From contig JAPLKL010000040.1 of the NCBI GenBank assembly GCA_026388095.1, positions 92,965 to 156,964 of the forward strand: a DNA stretch of 64,000 nucleotides. The letters are read 5' to 3'. This document shows positions 56,541 to 64,000 of the stretch, piece by piece. Every line of letters begins with the position of its first letter. The first letter of the stretch is position 1. This DNA comes from Elusimicrobiota bacterium. Its GTDB lineage: Bacteria; Elusimicrobiota; Elusimicrobia; UBA1565; UBA9628. The position numbers were made by a program, and so were the translations under genes. Below the pieces are notes generated by a model. That model saw nothing but the letters and a program-made list of their open reading frames with translations, was not told where the DNA came from and searched no databases.

Positions 56541-57563
56541 ATGCGCCTCCTGGTCACCGGCGGGCTGGGCTTCATCGGCTCGAATTTCATCCGGCATCTG
56601 CTGGCCGCGGACCGGCGGGCCCGCATCGTCAACCTCGACCTCTGCACCTACGCGGGCAACCCGGCCAACTTGGCCGACCTGTCCCGCCATCCCAGGTACC
56701 GCTGGGTCAGGGGCGATATCGCCGACCCCAAGGTCGTGGGCCGGTGCATCGAGGGGGCCGAGGCCGTGGTCCATTTCGCGGCCGAGACCCATGTGGACCG
56801 CTCCATCCTCGACGCCGCAGCCTTCCTGCGCACCAACGTCATCGGCACCCAGGTCCTCCTGGACGCAGCCCTGCGCCACAAGGTCGGCCGCTTCGTGCAC
56901 GTGAGCACGGACGAGGTCTACGGCAGCGTGGCTCGGGGGCTCTCCCGGGAGGGGGACCGCCTGGAGCCCAACAGCCCCTACGCCGCCTCCAAGGCCGCCT
57001 CGGACCTGCTGGTGCGCTCCTATGTCCGGACCCACGGCCTGCCCGCCGTCGTGACCCGGGCCTCCAACAATTTCGGCCCTTACCAATACCCCGAGAAGGC
57101 CCTGCCGCTGATGGTCACGAATTGGATCGACGGTCAGCCTTTCCCGCTCTACGGGGACGGCCGCAACGTCCGGGACTGGCTCTTCGTCCTCGACCATGCC
57201 CGGGCGCTCTGGCTCATCCTGCGCCGCGGCCGTCCGGGGGAGATCTACAACATCGGGGGCACCTACTCCTCCACCAACCTGGGGCTCATCGAGCAGGTAC
57301 GGCGCATCATGGGGGTGGGGCCGCAGCACGTGCGCCGGGTGCCGGACCGGCCCGGCCATGACCGGCGCTACGCCCTGGACTGCTCCAAGCTCAAGAGCCT
57401 CGGCTTCCGGCACGCCTACGGATTCACCCAAGCCCTCCAGGCCACCGTGGACTGGTACCGGTCCAACGAGGCCTGGTGGCGGCCGCTCAAGAAAGGCGGC
57501 GGTTACCGCCGATACTACAGCCGGCAGTACGCGGCAAGGCTCCGAGGGAGGACCTCCAAATGA
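56541..57563 (+). CDS. rfbB: dTDP-glucose 4,6-dehydratase
   Basis: 340 residues, normal length. Extended SDR: VTGGLGFIGSNFIRHLL, YAGNPANLADL, GDIADPKVV, HFAAETHVDRSI, STDEVYGS with the catalytic Asp-Glu, YxxxK as SPYAASKAASDLL, and SNNFGPYQYPEKALPLMV. It makes dTDP-4-keto-6-deoxyglucose, the first step toward rhamnose and other deoxysugars. RmlA, RmlC and RmlD are not in this window. Overlaps tdk by 3 bp, so it belongs to the epimerase-rfbB-tdk operon. Confidence 0.9.
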   Translation: MRLLVTGGLGFIGSNFIRHLLAADRRARIVNLDLCTYAGNPANLADLSRHPRYRWVRGDIADPKVVGRCIEGAEAVVHFAAETHVDRSILDAAAFLRTNVIGTQVLLDAALRHKVGRFVHVSTDEVYGSVARGLSREGDRLEPNSPYAASKAASDLLVRSYVRTHGLPAVVTRASNNFGPYQYPEKALPLMVTNWIDGQPFPLYGDGRNVRDWLFVLDHARALWLILRRGRPGEIYNIGGTYSSTNLGLIEQVRRIMGVGPQHVRRVPDRPGHDRRYALDCSKLKSLGFRHAYGFTQALQATVDWYRSNEAWWRPLKKGGGYRRYYSRQYAARLRGRTSK

Positions 57564-58156
57564 AGCGGGCACGGGGAAAGGTCGGCCATCGACCGGCGGC
57601 GCCTTTGCATTGGGGACAGGCGGGAGGCTGGATCGAGGCCGTGGTCGGCTCGATGTTCTCGGGCAAGACCCAGGAGCTCATCCGGCGCCTGCGGCTGGCG
57701 ACCATCGCGCGCCAGAAAGTCCAGGTGTTCAACCACGCCTTGGACACCCGCTATGCCAAGGACCACATCGTGTCCCACGATTCTTCCAAGACTCCGTGCC
57801 AGGCCGTGGCCAAGGCCAAGGACATCCTGGACCTGGTCCAGCCGGATACCCAGGTGGTGGGCATCGACGAGGTGCAGTTCTTCGATGAGGCCGTCATCGG
57901 CGTGTGCGAGACCTTGGCCGACCAGGGCCGGCGCGTCATCGTGGCGGGGCTGGACCAGGACTACCGCGGCGTGCCTTTCCCCGTCACCAGCCAGCTCATG
58001 GGTGTGGCCGAGTTCGTGACCAAGAACCTCGCCATCTGCTCGGTCTGCGGCAGTCCGGCCAACCGGTCCCAGCGCCTCTCCAACAACAAGAAGCTCATCG
58101 AGGTGGGCACCGGGGACAAGTACGAGGCCCGGTGCCGGGCCTGTTTCCGGCGTTAG
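57560..58156 (+). CDS. tdk: Thymidine kinase (type II)
   Basis: 198 residues from ATG 57560, with GAGGGAGGA upstream and an ATGA overlap with rfbB. P-loop VGSMFSGKTQEL, DEVQFFDE as Walker B-like, the lasso region QDYRGVPFPVTSQLM, and the C-terminal zinc site from two Cys pairs (CSVCG and CRAC). It makes dTMP from thymidine. It follows rfbB, which consumes dTTP-derived sugar nucleotide, so the operon may serve dTDP-sugar supply. The extra N-terminal 25 residues (MKRARGKVGHRPAAPLHWG) are basic and probably disordered. Confidence 0.9.
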   Translation: MKRARGKVGHRPAAPLHWGQAGGWIEAVVGSMFSGKTQELIRRLRLATIARQKVQVFNHALDTRYAKDHIVSHDSSKTPCQAVAKAKDILDLVQPDTQVVGIDEVQFFDEAVIGVCETLADQGRRVIVAGLDQDYRGVPFPVTSQLMGVAEFVTKNLAICSVCGSPANRSQRLSNNKKLIEVGTGDKYEARCRACFRR

Positions 58157-58198
58157 TGTCCTGGACCATAAGATATCCAGCCTTGGCCTCGTGATCCG

Positions 58199-59920
58199 AT
58201 GACTTCGCCCCCATCCAGGCTGTCCTGGCGCGGCCCGTTCATCCTGACTTTCGTCTACTGGCTGGCCGTCCTGCTCCTCCCGCCTTTCCAGAACGTCGCC
58301 CTCGACGATGACTGGGTCTATGCCTCGGCCGTCAGCTCCATCTTCCGGGGCGGCCTCCAACTTCCCATAAGCGCCACCCCCAACTTCGTCGTCCAGGCCT
58401 GGTGGGGCGCGCTTTTCAGAGTCCTGTTCGGCCCCGGCTATGCCCCCTTGCGCCTCTCGACCCTCGTCTTGGGCTGGCTCGGCGTGCTGGCGTTCTACGA
58501 CCTCTTGCGGCAGCAGCGGCCAGAGGGGGACTCTGGCCTGGTCCTGCCGGCGGCCCTGCTTTTCGCTTTCAACCCTTTGTTCTTCACCTTCTGCCCCAGC
58601 TTCATGACCGATGTTCCGGCCCTCTCGCTCGGACTCGTCGCATTGGCCCTGAGCCGCAGGGCTTGCCGCGACGGCCGCTGCGACCGGCGCTGGCTGCTCG
58701 CCGGCTCCCTTTTCGCGGCCCTGGCTTACGGCATCCGCCAGACCGCCATCTGCATCCCGGCGGGCCTCAGCGTCTACTATTGGCGCGAACTCTCACGGGA
58801 GCGACGCAACCTGTGGGCCGTGTGGTCCATCCCGCTGGCTGCCGCAGCCGGCCATCAAGCCTGGCTGCGCCTCTGGCACGGTCCGACCGGGAACATCTAT
58901 CTTTGGCTCTGGGATGACGTTCCAAACCTGACCGGCGCGGCAGCGTTGATCTTTGAGCGCTTGGCCGTCACTCTCATTTATTGCGGTCTTTTCAGCATCC
59001 CGCTGGCCGCAGCTTTCTGGTGCGACCGTCCTCTGGAAAGGCTGCGGCGCCTGCCGGCTCGGCGCTGGTATCCGATCGCAGTCGTGTCCGCGGCCGTGGC
59101 CCTCTTCATGCTCTCCCACGGCGGGCTGCCCTATGCCCCTCTCCCGTGGGGCCGTTGGGGCATGGCTTGCTACAACATCAACGGCATGGACTTCCGCCCG
59201 CCCTTCTTCCTCCAGGGCGCCGGCTTCTGGATGGCCCTCAGCGGCCTCTCCTGGGTCTCGCTGGCGACCGTGGGACTTGCCCTCGCGGAAGGTCCTGTCC
59301 CCGAGGCCGGCGCACTGGCGACTTTGACGTTCGCGCCACAGTTCGGCATGATGATGTTCGGCGCCTTTATATTCAACCGCTATATGCTGGTGTTGGTCCC
59401 CGCGCTTTTGCTCTGCGGCCAGGTCGCGGCCAGCGGCCGCCGCCGCGCGCAGGCCGCCTTGGGCATCGGGACCGCGCTTATGGCCGTGTTCTCCTGGGCC
59501 GGGACGTCTGACTATCTGCGCGCCACGGCTGCGGCTTGGAGGCTGGGAGAATACGCCGTGGCCGCAGGATTGCCAGCCAGCGAGGTCCATGCCGACGGCG
59601 ATTGGTGTTTTGCTTACAACGAGGCCGCCGTCAACGCCGAACTGCGCCGGCGCTCGGCCGCGGGCCAGCGTATCTCCATGGGCGATATCGCGCTCAGCTG
59701 CTTAAGGGCGCCTCAGGCGGTCGTCACTTTCAAGACGCCGCCCCGTCCGCCGCACGAGTTGTTGGCTGAGGAGAGCTTCTTCTCCCCTCTTTCCTGGCGC
59801 ACGGAACGGCTGTACCTTTATCGCCGTGCCGCCATCCGACCGCATCAGCGGCCTTCTGAGCAGGACAGACCCGCAAGGGGGCCTGTCAAAGGTTATAATG
59901 CCAAAACGCCGCCGGAGTGA
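58199..59920 (+). CDS. GT-C-type membrane glycosyltransferase (ArnT/PMT-like)
   Basis: 573 residues. First membrane segment followed by NVALDDDWVYASAV, the acidic GT-C catalytic loop (LDDDW), then ten or more hydrophobic segments and a soluble C-terminal region (about 460-573). The pattern is that of glycosyltransferase family 39/83-like proteins, which take sugars from polyprenyl phosphate and add them to protein or lipid outside the membrane. It follows tdk by 42 bp and precedes another GT-C gene, so the locus as a whole looks dedicated to surface glycosylation. Substrate unknown. Confidence 0.65.
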   Translation: MTSPPSRLSWRGPFILTFVYWLAVLLLPPFQNVALDDDWVYASAVSSIFRGGLQLPISATPNFVVQAWWGALFRVLFGPGYAPLRLSTLVLGWLGVLAFYDLLRQQRPEGDSGLVLPAALLFAFNPLFFTFCPSFMTDVPALSLGLVALALSRRACRDGRCDRRWLLAGSLFAALAYGIRQTAICIPAGLSVYYWRELSRERRNLWAVWSIPLAAAAGHQAWLRLWHGPTGNIYLWLWDDVPNLTGAAALIFERLAVTLIYCGLFSIPLAAAFWCDRPLERLRRLPARRWYPIAVVSAAVALFMLSHGGLPYAPLPWGRWGMACYNINGMDFRPPFFLQGAGFWMALSGLSWVSLATVGLALAEGPVPEAGALATLTFAPQFGMMMFGAFIFNRYMLVLVPALLLCGQVAASGRRRAQAALGIGTALMAVFSWAGTSDYLRATAAAWRLGEYAVAAGLPASEVHADGDWCFAYNEAAVNAELRRRSAAGQRISMGDIALSCLRAPQAVVTFKTPPRPPHELLAEESFFSPLSWRTERLYLYRRAAIRPHQRPSEQDRPARGPVKGYNAKTPPE

Positions 59921-59947
59921 GCCGCCGGATCGGGCAAGAGCCGTCAA

Positions 59948-61558
59948 GTGAGCGACCTGCAACAGAAGATCTCCCGCCTTGAGGTCGCAACCCTGAGCGG
60001 GGCGGCCGTTCTCGCTTTGGCTTCACGCTTCTACCGCTTGGATTACGGGCTTCCCCAGGTCGTCTGGGTGGATGCATTCAAGTTCGTGATACAAGCGGCG
60101 ATGATGGTCGCGGCGGGGAATCTGAAGCCCATCGACTGCCATTATCCCGGGCTGTTCGTGAATTCTTTGGCGATCCTATACCAAGCCCTGGACCTCAGGT
60201 CCGCCTACGGCCGCTATCTGGCGGCCTATGCGGTCGCGGCGATGTTCGGGGCCGCCTTGCCAGTGCTCTCTTGGTTCGCGGCCCGTCCCTTGACGGGGCC
60301 GGCGGGTCGGGTCATAGCCGCGATCCTCTGCCTCCTCTGCCCGGTTTGCCTGACCTTCTCCCGCCTGCCCACGACGGACTGCATGGCGGCTTGCTTCATG
60401 ATGGGAGTCCTGACCATACTGGCCCGTCTGCCACGACGTCCGGCGGCCTACGCCGGGGCCGGGGCATTGGCCGGATTGGCGATAGGCGCCAAGTGGACTG
60501 GACTCTTTCTTCTCCCGTTCTTGATGTTGACCGTCTTCGTGGCCGCGGCGCGTTACCAGAGCCGGAGAACGCTTTATGGCGGCCTGAGCGCCGCATTTGC
60601 AGCGGCCATCGTCGCCTTCCTTATCACGACGCCTTATTTCCCGCTCCTTTGGCGGGACTATCTCCACGGTTTCTATTTGGAAAGCGTGGTCCAGTCCCGG
60701 GGCACCATCGGGGAGGTCCAACTGGGCTGGTTCGATTATCTCCTTTCACGGACCCCGGCTTGGGAGACGCCTTGGCTGGGAAGCTCCCTCGCGGCGAACC
60801 TCGGACCTGGCTGCCTCATCTTGGGGCTGGTCGCCGCAGTCTGCGGGCTGAGCGCGCGTTTTGGATTCCCCCTTCTCCTTTACAGCCTTTATGCGCTGCT
60901 CTACTTGGCCTGCGCATCAAGGCCGGGCCATGCCAAGACGATCCGCTATTTGATCCCTATCCTGCCCGCGCTTTTTGTCCTCATCGGCTGGCTCCTGGAG
61001 CGTGCGGCTGATAAGGTCGTTCCGCGTCTGCGCACGGCCGCTCTCCTCGCCGCTTTCATGCTCGTGGCCGCGGTGCCAGCCGCCAAGTCTGCCCGTTACC
61101 TCTTCCGCCTCAGCCGTCCTTCGACTAATGACGAGGCGCGGGCGTGGGCTAGACGCAGCATCCCTCCCGGTACCTCAGTCTACCTTTCCCCATTCTATAC
61201 TCTCGATTTCCTTGCGCTCCCCCTGCGGCTGGGCACGATACCGGACGCAGGTCAAAGGATCCATGACCTGCCCGCGGGGCTGGGCAGGAGCCCGGAGCGC
61301 GACTTCGTCTATTATCCGGGCTTGCTTGATGAGTTGCGCGCGGCTGGCGTGCGCTATTTGATTTTCAATTCCTACTTCGACGCGGCCTTCTCCGCGGTCC
61401 CGGAGAACCTGCGGTGGTTCCCGAAGGCGGTGGCGCAGCGCGCTGCCTTCATGGCCCGGGTCCTCAAGGAGACCGAGCCTGTCTATGCGGTCCGTGGTGA
61501 AGTCGAGGGCCGTTTTGGTCCGGACATAACCGTGTATCGCATCAAGGAGCCTCGATGA
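59948..61558 (+). CDS. Second GT-C-type membrane glycosyltransferase
   Basis: 536 residues, GTG start. TATAAT (59894-59899) lies inside the end of the previous gene, so it may have its own promoter. Acidic residue after the first membrane segment (VVWVDAFKF), then LTFSRLPTTDCMAACFMM and LAIGAKWTGLFLLPF, which resemble the PMT/GT39 family (SR.PTTD.....F). About eleven membrane segments and a C-terminal soluble domain (about 395-536). Probably transfers a sugar from a lipid carrier on the outer face of the membrane. Overlaps the next gene by 4 bp (ATGA). Confidence 0.7.
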   Translation: MSDLQQKISRLEVATLSGAAVLALASRFYRLDYGLPQVVWVDAFKFVIQAAMMVAAGNLKPIDCHYPGLFVNSLAILYQALDLRSAYGRYLAAYAVAAMFGAALPVLSWFAARPLTGPAGRVIAAILCLLCPVCLTFSRLPTTDCMAACFMMGVLTILARLPRRPAAYAGAGALAGLAIGAKWTGLFLLPFLMLTVFVAAARYQSRRTLYGGLSAAFAAAIVAFLITTPYFPLLWRDYLHGFYLESVVQSRGTIGEVQLGWFDYLLSRTPAWETPWLGSSLAANLGPGCLILGLVAAVCGLSARFGFPLLLYSLYALLYLACASRPGHAKTIRYLIPILPALFVLIGWLLERAADKVVPRLRTAALLAAFMLVAAVPAAKSARYLFRLSRPSTNDEARAWARRSIPPGTSVYLSPFYTLDFLALPLRLGTIPDAGQRIHDLPAGLGRSPERDFVYYPGLLDELRAAGVRYLIFNSYFDAAFSAVPENLRWFPKAVAQRAAFMARVLKETEPVYAVRGEVEGRFGPDITVYRIKEPR

Positions 61559-63333
61559 CCCGGGTTCCTGAAGACCGTGACTGGCCAGGCCTTGGGTTGG
61601 GTCTGGCGCTGTTTCTCTTGGCCTGCCTCTGCTTCGCCGGCATCCTGCGCAACGAGTTCGTGTGGGACGATTGGGCGTTGGTGGCCGACACGGTTGGTTT
61701 TCGGGGCTGGGACGCCCGGCACCTGCGTTGGATGCTCACCACTTCGCGGATGTCCAATTTCACGCCGCTGGCGTGGCTGTCCTACGCGATGGACTACTCG
61801 GCGTGGCGGCTGGACCCGTTCGGCTATCATCTGACGAACCTCCTGCTGCACGCCGCCAACGCGGTCCTCTTCTACGGGCTGGCCCGGCTGCTTCTCGGCC
61901 GGGTCTTCCCTCAGGAAGACCGCGCCGCGCTGGGAGCCGGAGCCACCCTGGCCGCGCTGGTCTTCTCAGTCCATCCCTTGCGGGTCGAGAGCGTGGCCTG
62001 GATCAGCGAGCGCCGCGATCTCCTGGCCGGGGCGTTCTTCCTGGCGACGCTCCAGCTCTACGTGCGGGCCCAGGCCCGAGAGCCCGGGCGGCGCTGGGGG
62101 CTCATGTCCGCCTCGGCCGCGTGTTTCGCGTTGGCCGCCTTGTCGAAGCCCAGCGTCGTGCCCCTGCCGGTCGTCCTCCTCATATTGGACTATTATCCTC
62201 TGCGGCGGCTGCCGGCGCGGCCCGGAGCGGCGGTCGGGGTGCTGGTCGAAAAGGTCCCGTATCTCCTCATCGCGTCCGCAGCCGCGTTGATGGCCATTCG
62301 CGCGCAGGCGATCACCCACAACTTCGTCGCGATGGCCCAGCACGGCCTGGCCAGCCGCCTGGCGCAAAGCCTGCACGGGCTGGGGTTCTATCTGGAGAAG
62401 ACCGTGGTGCCGGCGCGTCTGTGCGCCCTGTACCCGCTCCCGGAGAGCCTGAGCCTCATGGACCCAATGGTCTGGCGGAGCCTGCTCGTCCTGGCGGCGG
62501 CGGCCTGGGCCTTGCGCCGGTGCGGGGTCTCCGGCAGGGCCGCGGCGGCCTCTTGGGCGTATTACCTGGCGATGCTCGCGCCCGTGCTGGGCTTGCTCCA
62601 GAACGGACCCCAGCTCGTGGCGCTGCGCTATTCCTATCTGTCTTGCCTGGGCTGGGCGCTCTTGGCCGGGGGCGCGGCGGTTCAGGCTTGCCGCGACTGG
62701 AAGGGGCGCCGCTTCTGGTCGCGCTGGTCCTGCGCGGCCGCCGCGCTGGGCTTGGCCACGGCGGTCAACGCCGGGCTGGTCCAGGCCCAGATCCACGTCT
62801 GCCATGATGACGTCAGGCTGTGGGCCGCCGTCCTGGCCCAATATCCCGATTCCTTGAACGCCAATCTCAACCTGGCCGACGCCCTGATCCGCTCCGGCGA
62901 CCCTCGTTCCGCCGTCTCCTACGCGCGGGCGGCCCTGCGCCGGTCCGGAGCGGACGATGGCTTGGCCACTTTGTGCCTCGCCAAGGCCCTGGCCGGAGCC
63001 GGTCTGCTTCCGGAGGCGCGCCTGCGGCTCGAGCGCCTCGTCCGGGAGCGGCCGGATCGGAGCGCGGCGCATGATCTCCTCGGGGTGGTCTTGGCGGAAC
63101 AAGGGGAAGCGGGCCAGGCGCTGGAGCGATTCCGCAGGGCCGTGGCGCTCGATCCGCGCGCCGCCCAGGCGCAGGGCAATCTCGGGGCCATGCTGGCCCG
63201 GCAAGGCCGCTTCGCCGAGGCCGTCCCTTGGCTCGAGGCGGCCGCCAGGCTGGCGCCGGACGAACCCCGTCATCTGGCCGTCTTGGAGCAGGCCCGGCTC
63301 GACCTGAGGCGGCCTCCCCGCACGCGGCGCTGA
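61555..63333 (+). CDS. TMTC-like GT-C membrane protein with C-terminal TPRs (copy C)
   Basis: 592 residues. The same architecture as copies A and B, more diverged: RNEFVWDDWALV after the first membrane segment, FTPLAWLSYAMDYSAWRLDPFGYHLTNLLLHAANA, HPLRVESVAWISERRDLLAG. TPR-like repeats from about 430 (LNLADALIRSGDPRSAVSYARAALRR; LLGVVLAEQGEAGQALERFRRAVALDP; GNLGAMLARQGRFAEAVPWLEAAARL). Translationally coupled to the GT-C gene before it. Lying directly upstream of the pilin genes, it is a candidate for glycosylating pilins; this is inference from position. Confidence 0.75.
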   Translation: MTRVPEDRDWPGLGLGLALFLLACLCFAGILRNEFVWDDWALVADTVGFRGWDARHLRWMLTTSRMSNFTPLAWLSYAMDYSAWRLDPFGYHLTNLLLHAANAVLFYGLARLLLGRVFPQEDRAALGAGATLAALVFSVHPLRVESVAWISERRDLLAGAFFLATLQLYVRAQAREPGRRWGLMSASAACFALAALSKPSVVPLPVVLLILDYYPLRRLPARPGAAVGVLVEKVPYLLIASAAALMAIRAQAITHNFVAMAQHGLASRLAQSLHGLGFYLEKTVVPARLCALYPLPESLSLMDPMVWRSLLVLAAAAWALRRCGVSGRAAAASWAYYLAMLAPVLGLLQNGPQLVALRYSYLSCLGWALLAGGAAVQACRDWKGRRFWSRWSCAAAALGLATAVNAGLVQAQIHVCHDDVRLWAAVLAQYPDSLNANLNLADALIRSGDPRSAVSYARAALRRSGADDGLATLCLAKALAGAGLLPEARLRLERLVRERPDRSAAHDLLGVVLAEQGEAGQALERFRRAVALDPRAAQAQGNLGAMLARQGRFAEAVPWLEAAARLAPDEPRHLAVLEQARLDLRRPPRTRR

Positions 63334-63417
63334 ACACAATTCGCCCACATTTCGGTTGTACAAAATACATGTGGTTTATGCATAATGTCCATGGCTGGAT
63401 TCGTCGAGGTGGAGGTT

Positions 63418-63840
63418 ATGAGGACCCAGGATAGAAGCCGAGGTTTCACGCTCATCGAGTTGCTGGTGGTGGTCCTCATCATCGGCATTCTTGCCTCAGT
63501 CGCCATCCCGCAGTACTTCAAGGTCTTGGAGAAGGGACGCGTCTCCGAGGCTGTGGCTTACGTGAGCACCCTGAGGCGGGCCCAGGATCGGTACTGCTTG
63601 TACCGGAGCAACTACGCCGGCGATGCCAACATGTTGGATGCGTCCCTGCCCAACTTCAAGTACTTCAGCAATGCCGCGTCCGTGGTAGGCGGGTCTCCCA
63701 CCGCGGGCTGGACGGTCACCATCACCCGCAACGCGGGCGCCCCGGCCAACTACGGCGCCTACACGGTCACCTTCAACTCGCTCACCGGGATCTTCAGCTC
63801 CAACGCCGCCAATGCCGTGAACGACTTGCTGCCGCAATGA
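63418..63840 (+). CDS. Type IV pilin-like protein (prepilin) 1
   Basis: 140 residues from ATG 63418, with GGTGGAGG upstream (an earlier ATG at 63385 lacks one). Class III/N-methylation prepilin signal: short basic leader, then [28 protein letters not shown] with Glu at +5 of the mature protein, cleaved after Gly by the prepilin peptidase. The C-terminal part (about 45-140) is a small alpha/beta head with Cys at [11 protein letters not shown]. The single Cys in the head means no disulfide loop. A major or minor pilin or pseudopilin of a type IV pilus or type II secretion-like system. The assembly machinery is not in this window. Confidence 0.85.
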   Translation: MRTQDRSRGFTLIELLVVVLIIGILASVAIPQYFKVLEKGRVSEAVAYVSTLRRAQDRYCLYRSNYAGDANMLDASLPNFKYFSNAASVVGGSPTAGWTVTITRNAGAPANYGAYTVTFNSLTGIFSSNAANAVNDLLPQ

Positions 63841-63862
63841 CAGGGGAAGGAAGGGAGGGGAT

Positions 63863-64000
63863 ATGACGAACAAGAGGCGGACCCAAGGCTTCACGCTCAT
63901 CGAGTTGCTGGTGGTGGTTCTCATCATCGGCATCCTCGCCGCAGTCGCCGTCCCGCAGTACTTCAAGGTCGTGGAGAAGGGCCGCGTGGCCGAGGTGACC
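63863..64000 (+). CDS. Type IV pilin-like protein 2 (truncated by window end)
   Basis: 46 residues visible, AAGGGAGGGG upstream of ATG 63863. Leader MTNKRRTQG, then [20 protein letters not shown] and [16 protein letters not shown]. The N-terminal coding sequence matches that of the preceding pilin with about ten differences in 110 bases, so the two are a recent tandem duplication or kept similar by gene conversion. The head domain lies outside the window, so its type is open. Confidence 0.85.
   Translation, partial: MTNKRRTQGFTLIELLVVVLIIGILAAVAVPQYFKVVEKGRVAEVT

Overview
The window is GC-rich, densely coded DNA from what looks like a Gram-negative (diderm) bacterium. It carries a lipid A-type acyltransferase, an LptD-like outer-membrane protein, UDP- and dTDP-sugar enzymes and type IV pilins. 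The tandem pilins, whose mature part starts [18 protein letters not shown] and continues YFKVxEKGRV, and the many exported proteins with long Ala/Pro/Ser-rich N-termini recall the uncultured Elusimicrobiota. That placement is an inference from style, not a proven identification. No rRNA, tRNA, CRISPR array, transposase or prophage gene was seen.

Layout. 1-13967 is a run of exported proteins: a secreted HNH-type nuclease candidate, a HAD-MFS fusion, a C39-like cysteine peptidase, a membrane-embedded M48 peptidase, a thioredoxin-fold protein and a His/Pro/Gln repeat protein whose frame is broken inside its repeat array. 14077-23219 holds a GH3 beta-glucosidase, a TPR protein, a nitronate monooxygenase-type enzyme, a lipid A-type acyltransferase, EngB, an RlmI-like methyltransferase and an RhlE-like helicase. 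23243-23936 is a minus-strand operon of three very small proteins. 24034-35920 is a second block of exported proteins: a helical protein, a TIKI/ChaN-like protein, a PQ-loop protein coupled to a zinc-peptidase-like protein, a 1380-residue membrane protein and a subtilisin. 35947-51865 is mostly housekeeping: response regulator, RHH regulator, trxA, polA-rhomboid-coaE-rho, an M23 peptidase, rpmE-prfA-prmC, murA-folC-ROK kinase-lptD. 51872-63333 is a surface-sugar region: three TMTC-like GT-C/TPR proteins (two in tandem), two more GT-C proteins, an epimerase, RmlB and thymidine kinase. It runs into tandem type IV pilin genes at the right edge.

How it works together. Two patterns tie the exported genes to one another. 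First, four unrelated proteins (2008, 7227, 26391, 33209) share a signal peptide with a PGxxCYxA motif followed by a low-complexity linker; the mature domains are HAD-MFS, M48, PQ-loop and S8. Second, a 12-bp, roughly palindromic motif, GGMCYTWRGDCC, lies 23-25 bp upstream of a -10 hexamer at five exported-protein promoters, with weaker or variant copies at five more. This centres it near -42 to -44, the position of a class II activator site, and no -35 box is visible. Many of these genes, and several others, begin 5-8 nt after the -10 hexamer with no Shine-Dalgarno sequence, so they are predicted to be leaderless. An undescribed regulon of exported proteins is the most interesting hypothesis in this window.
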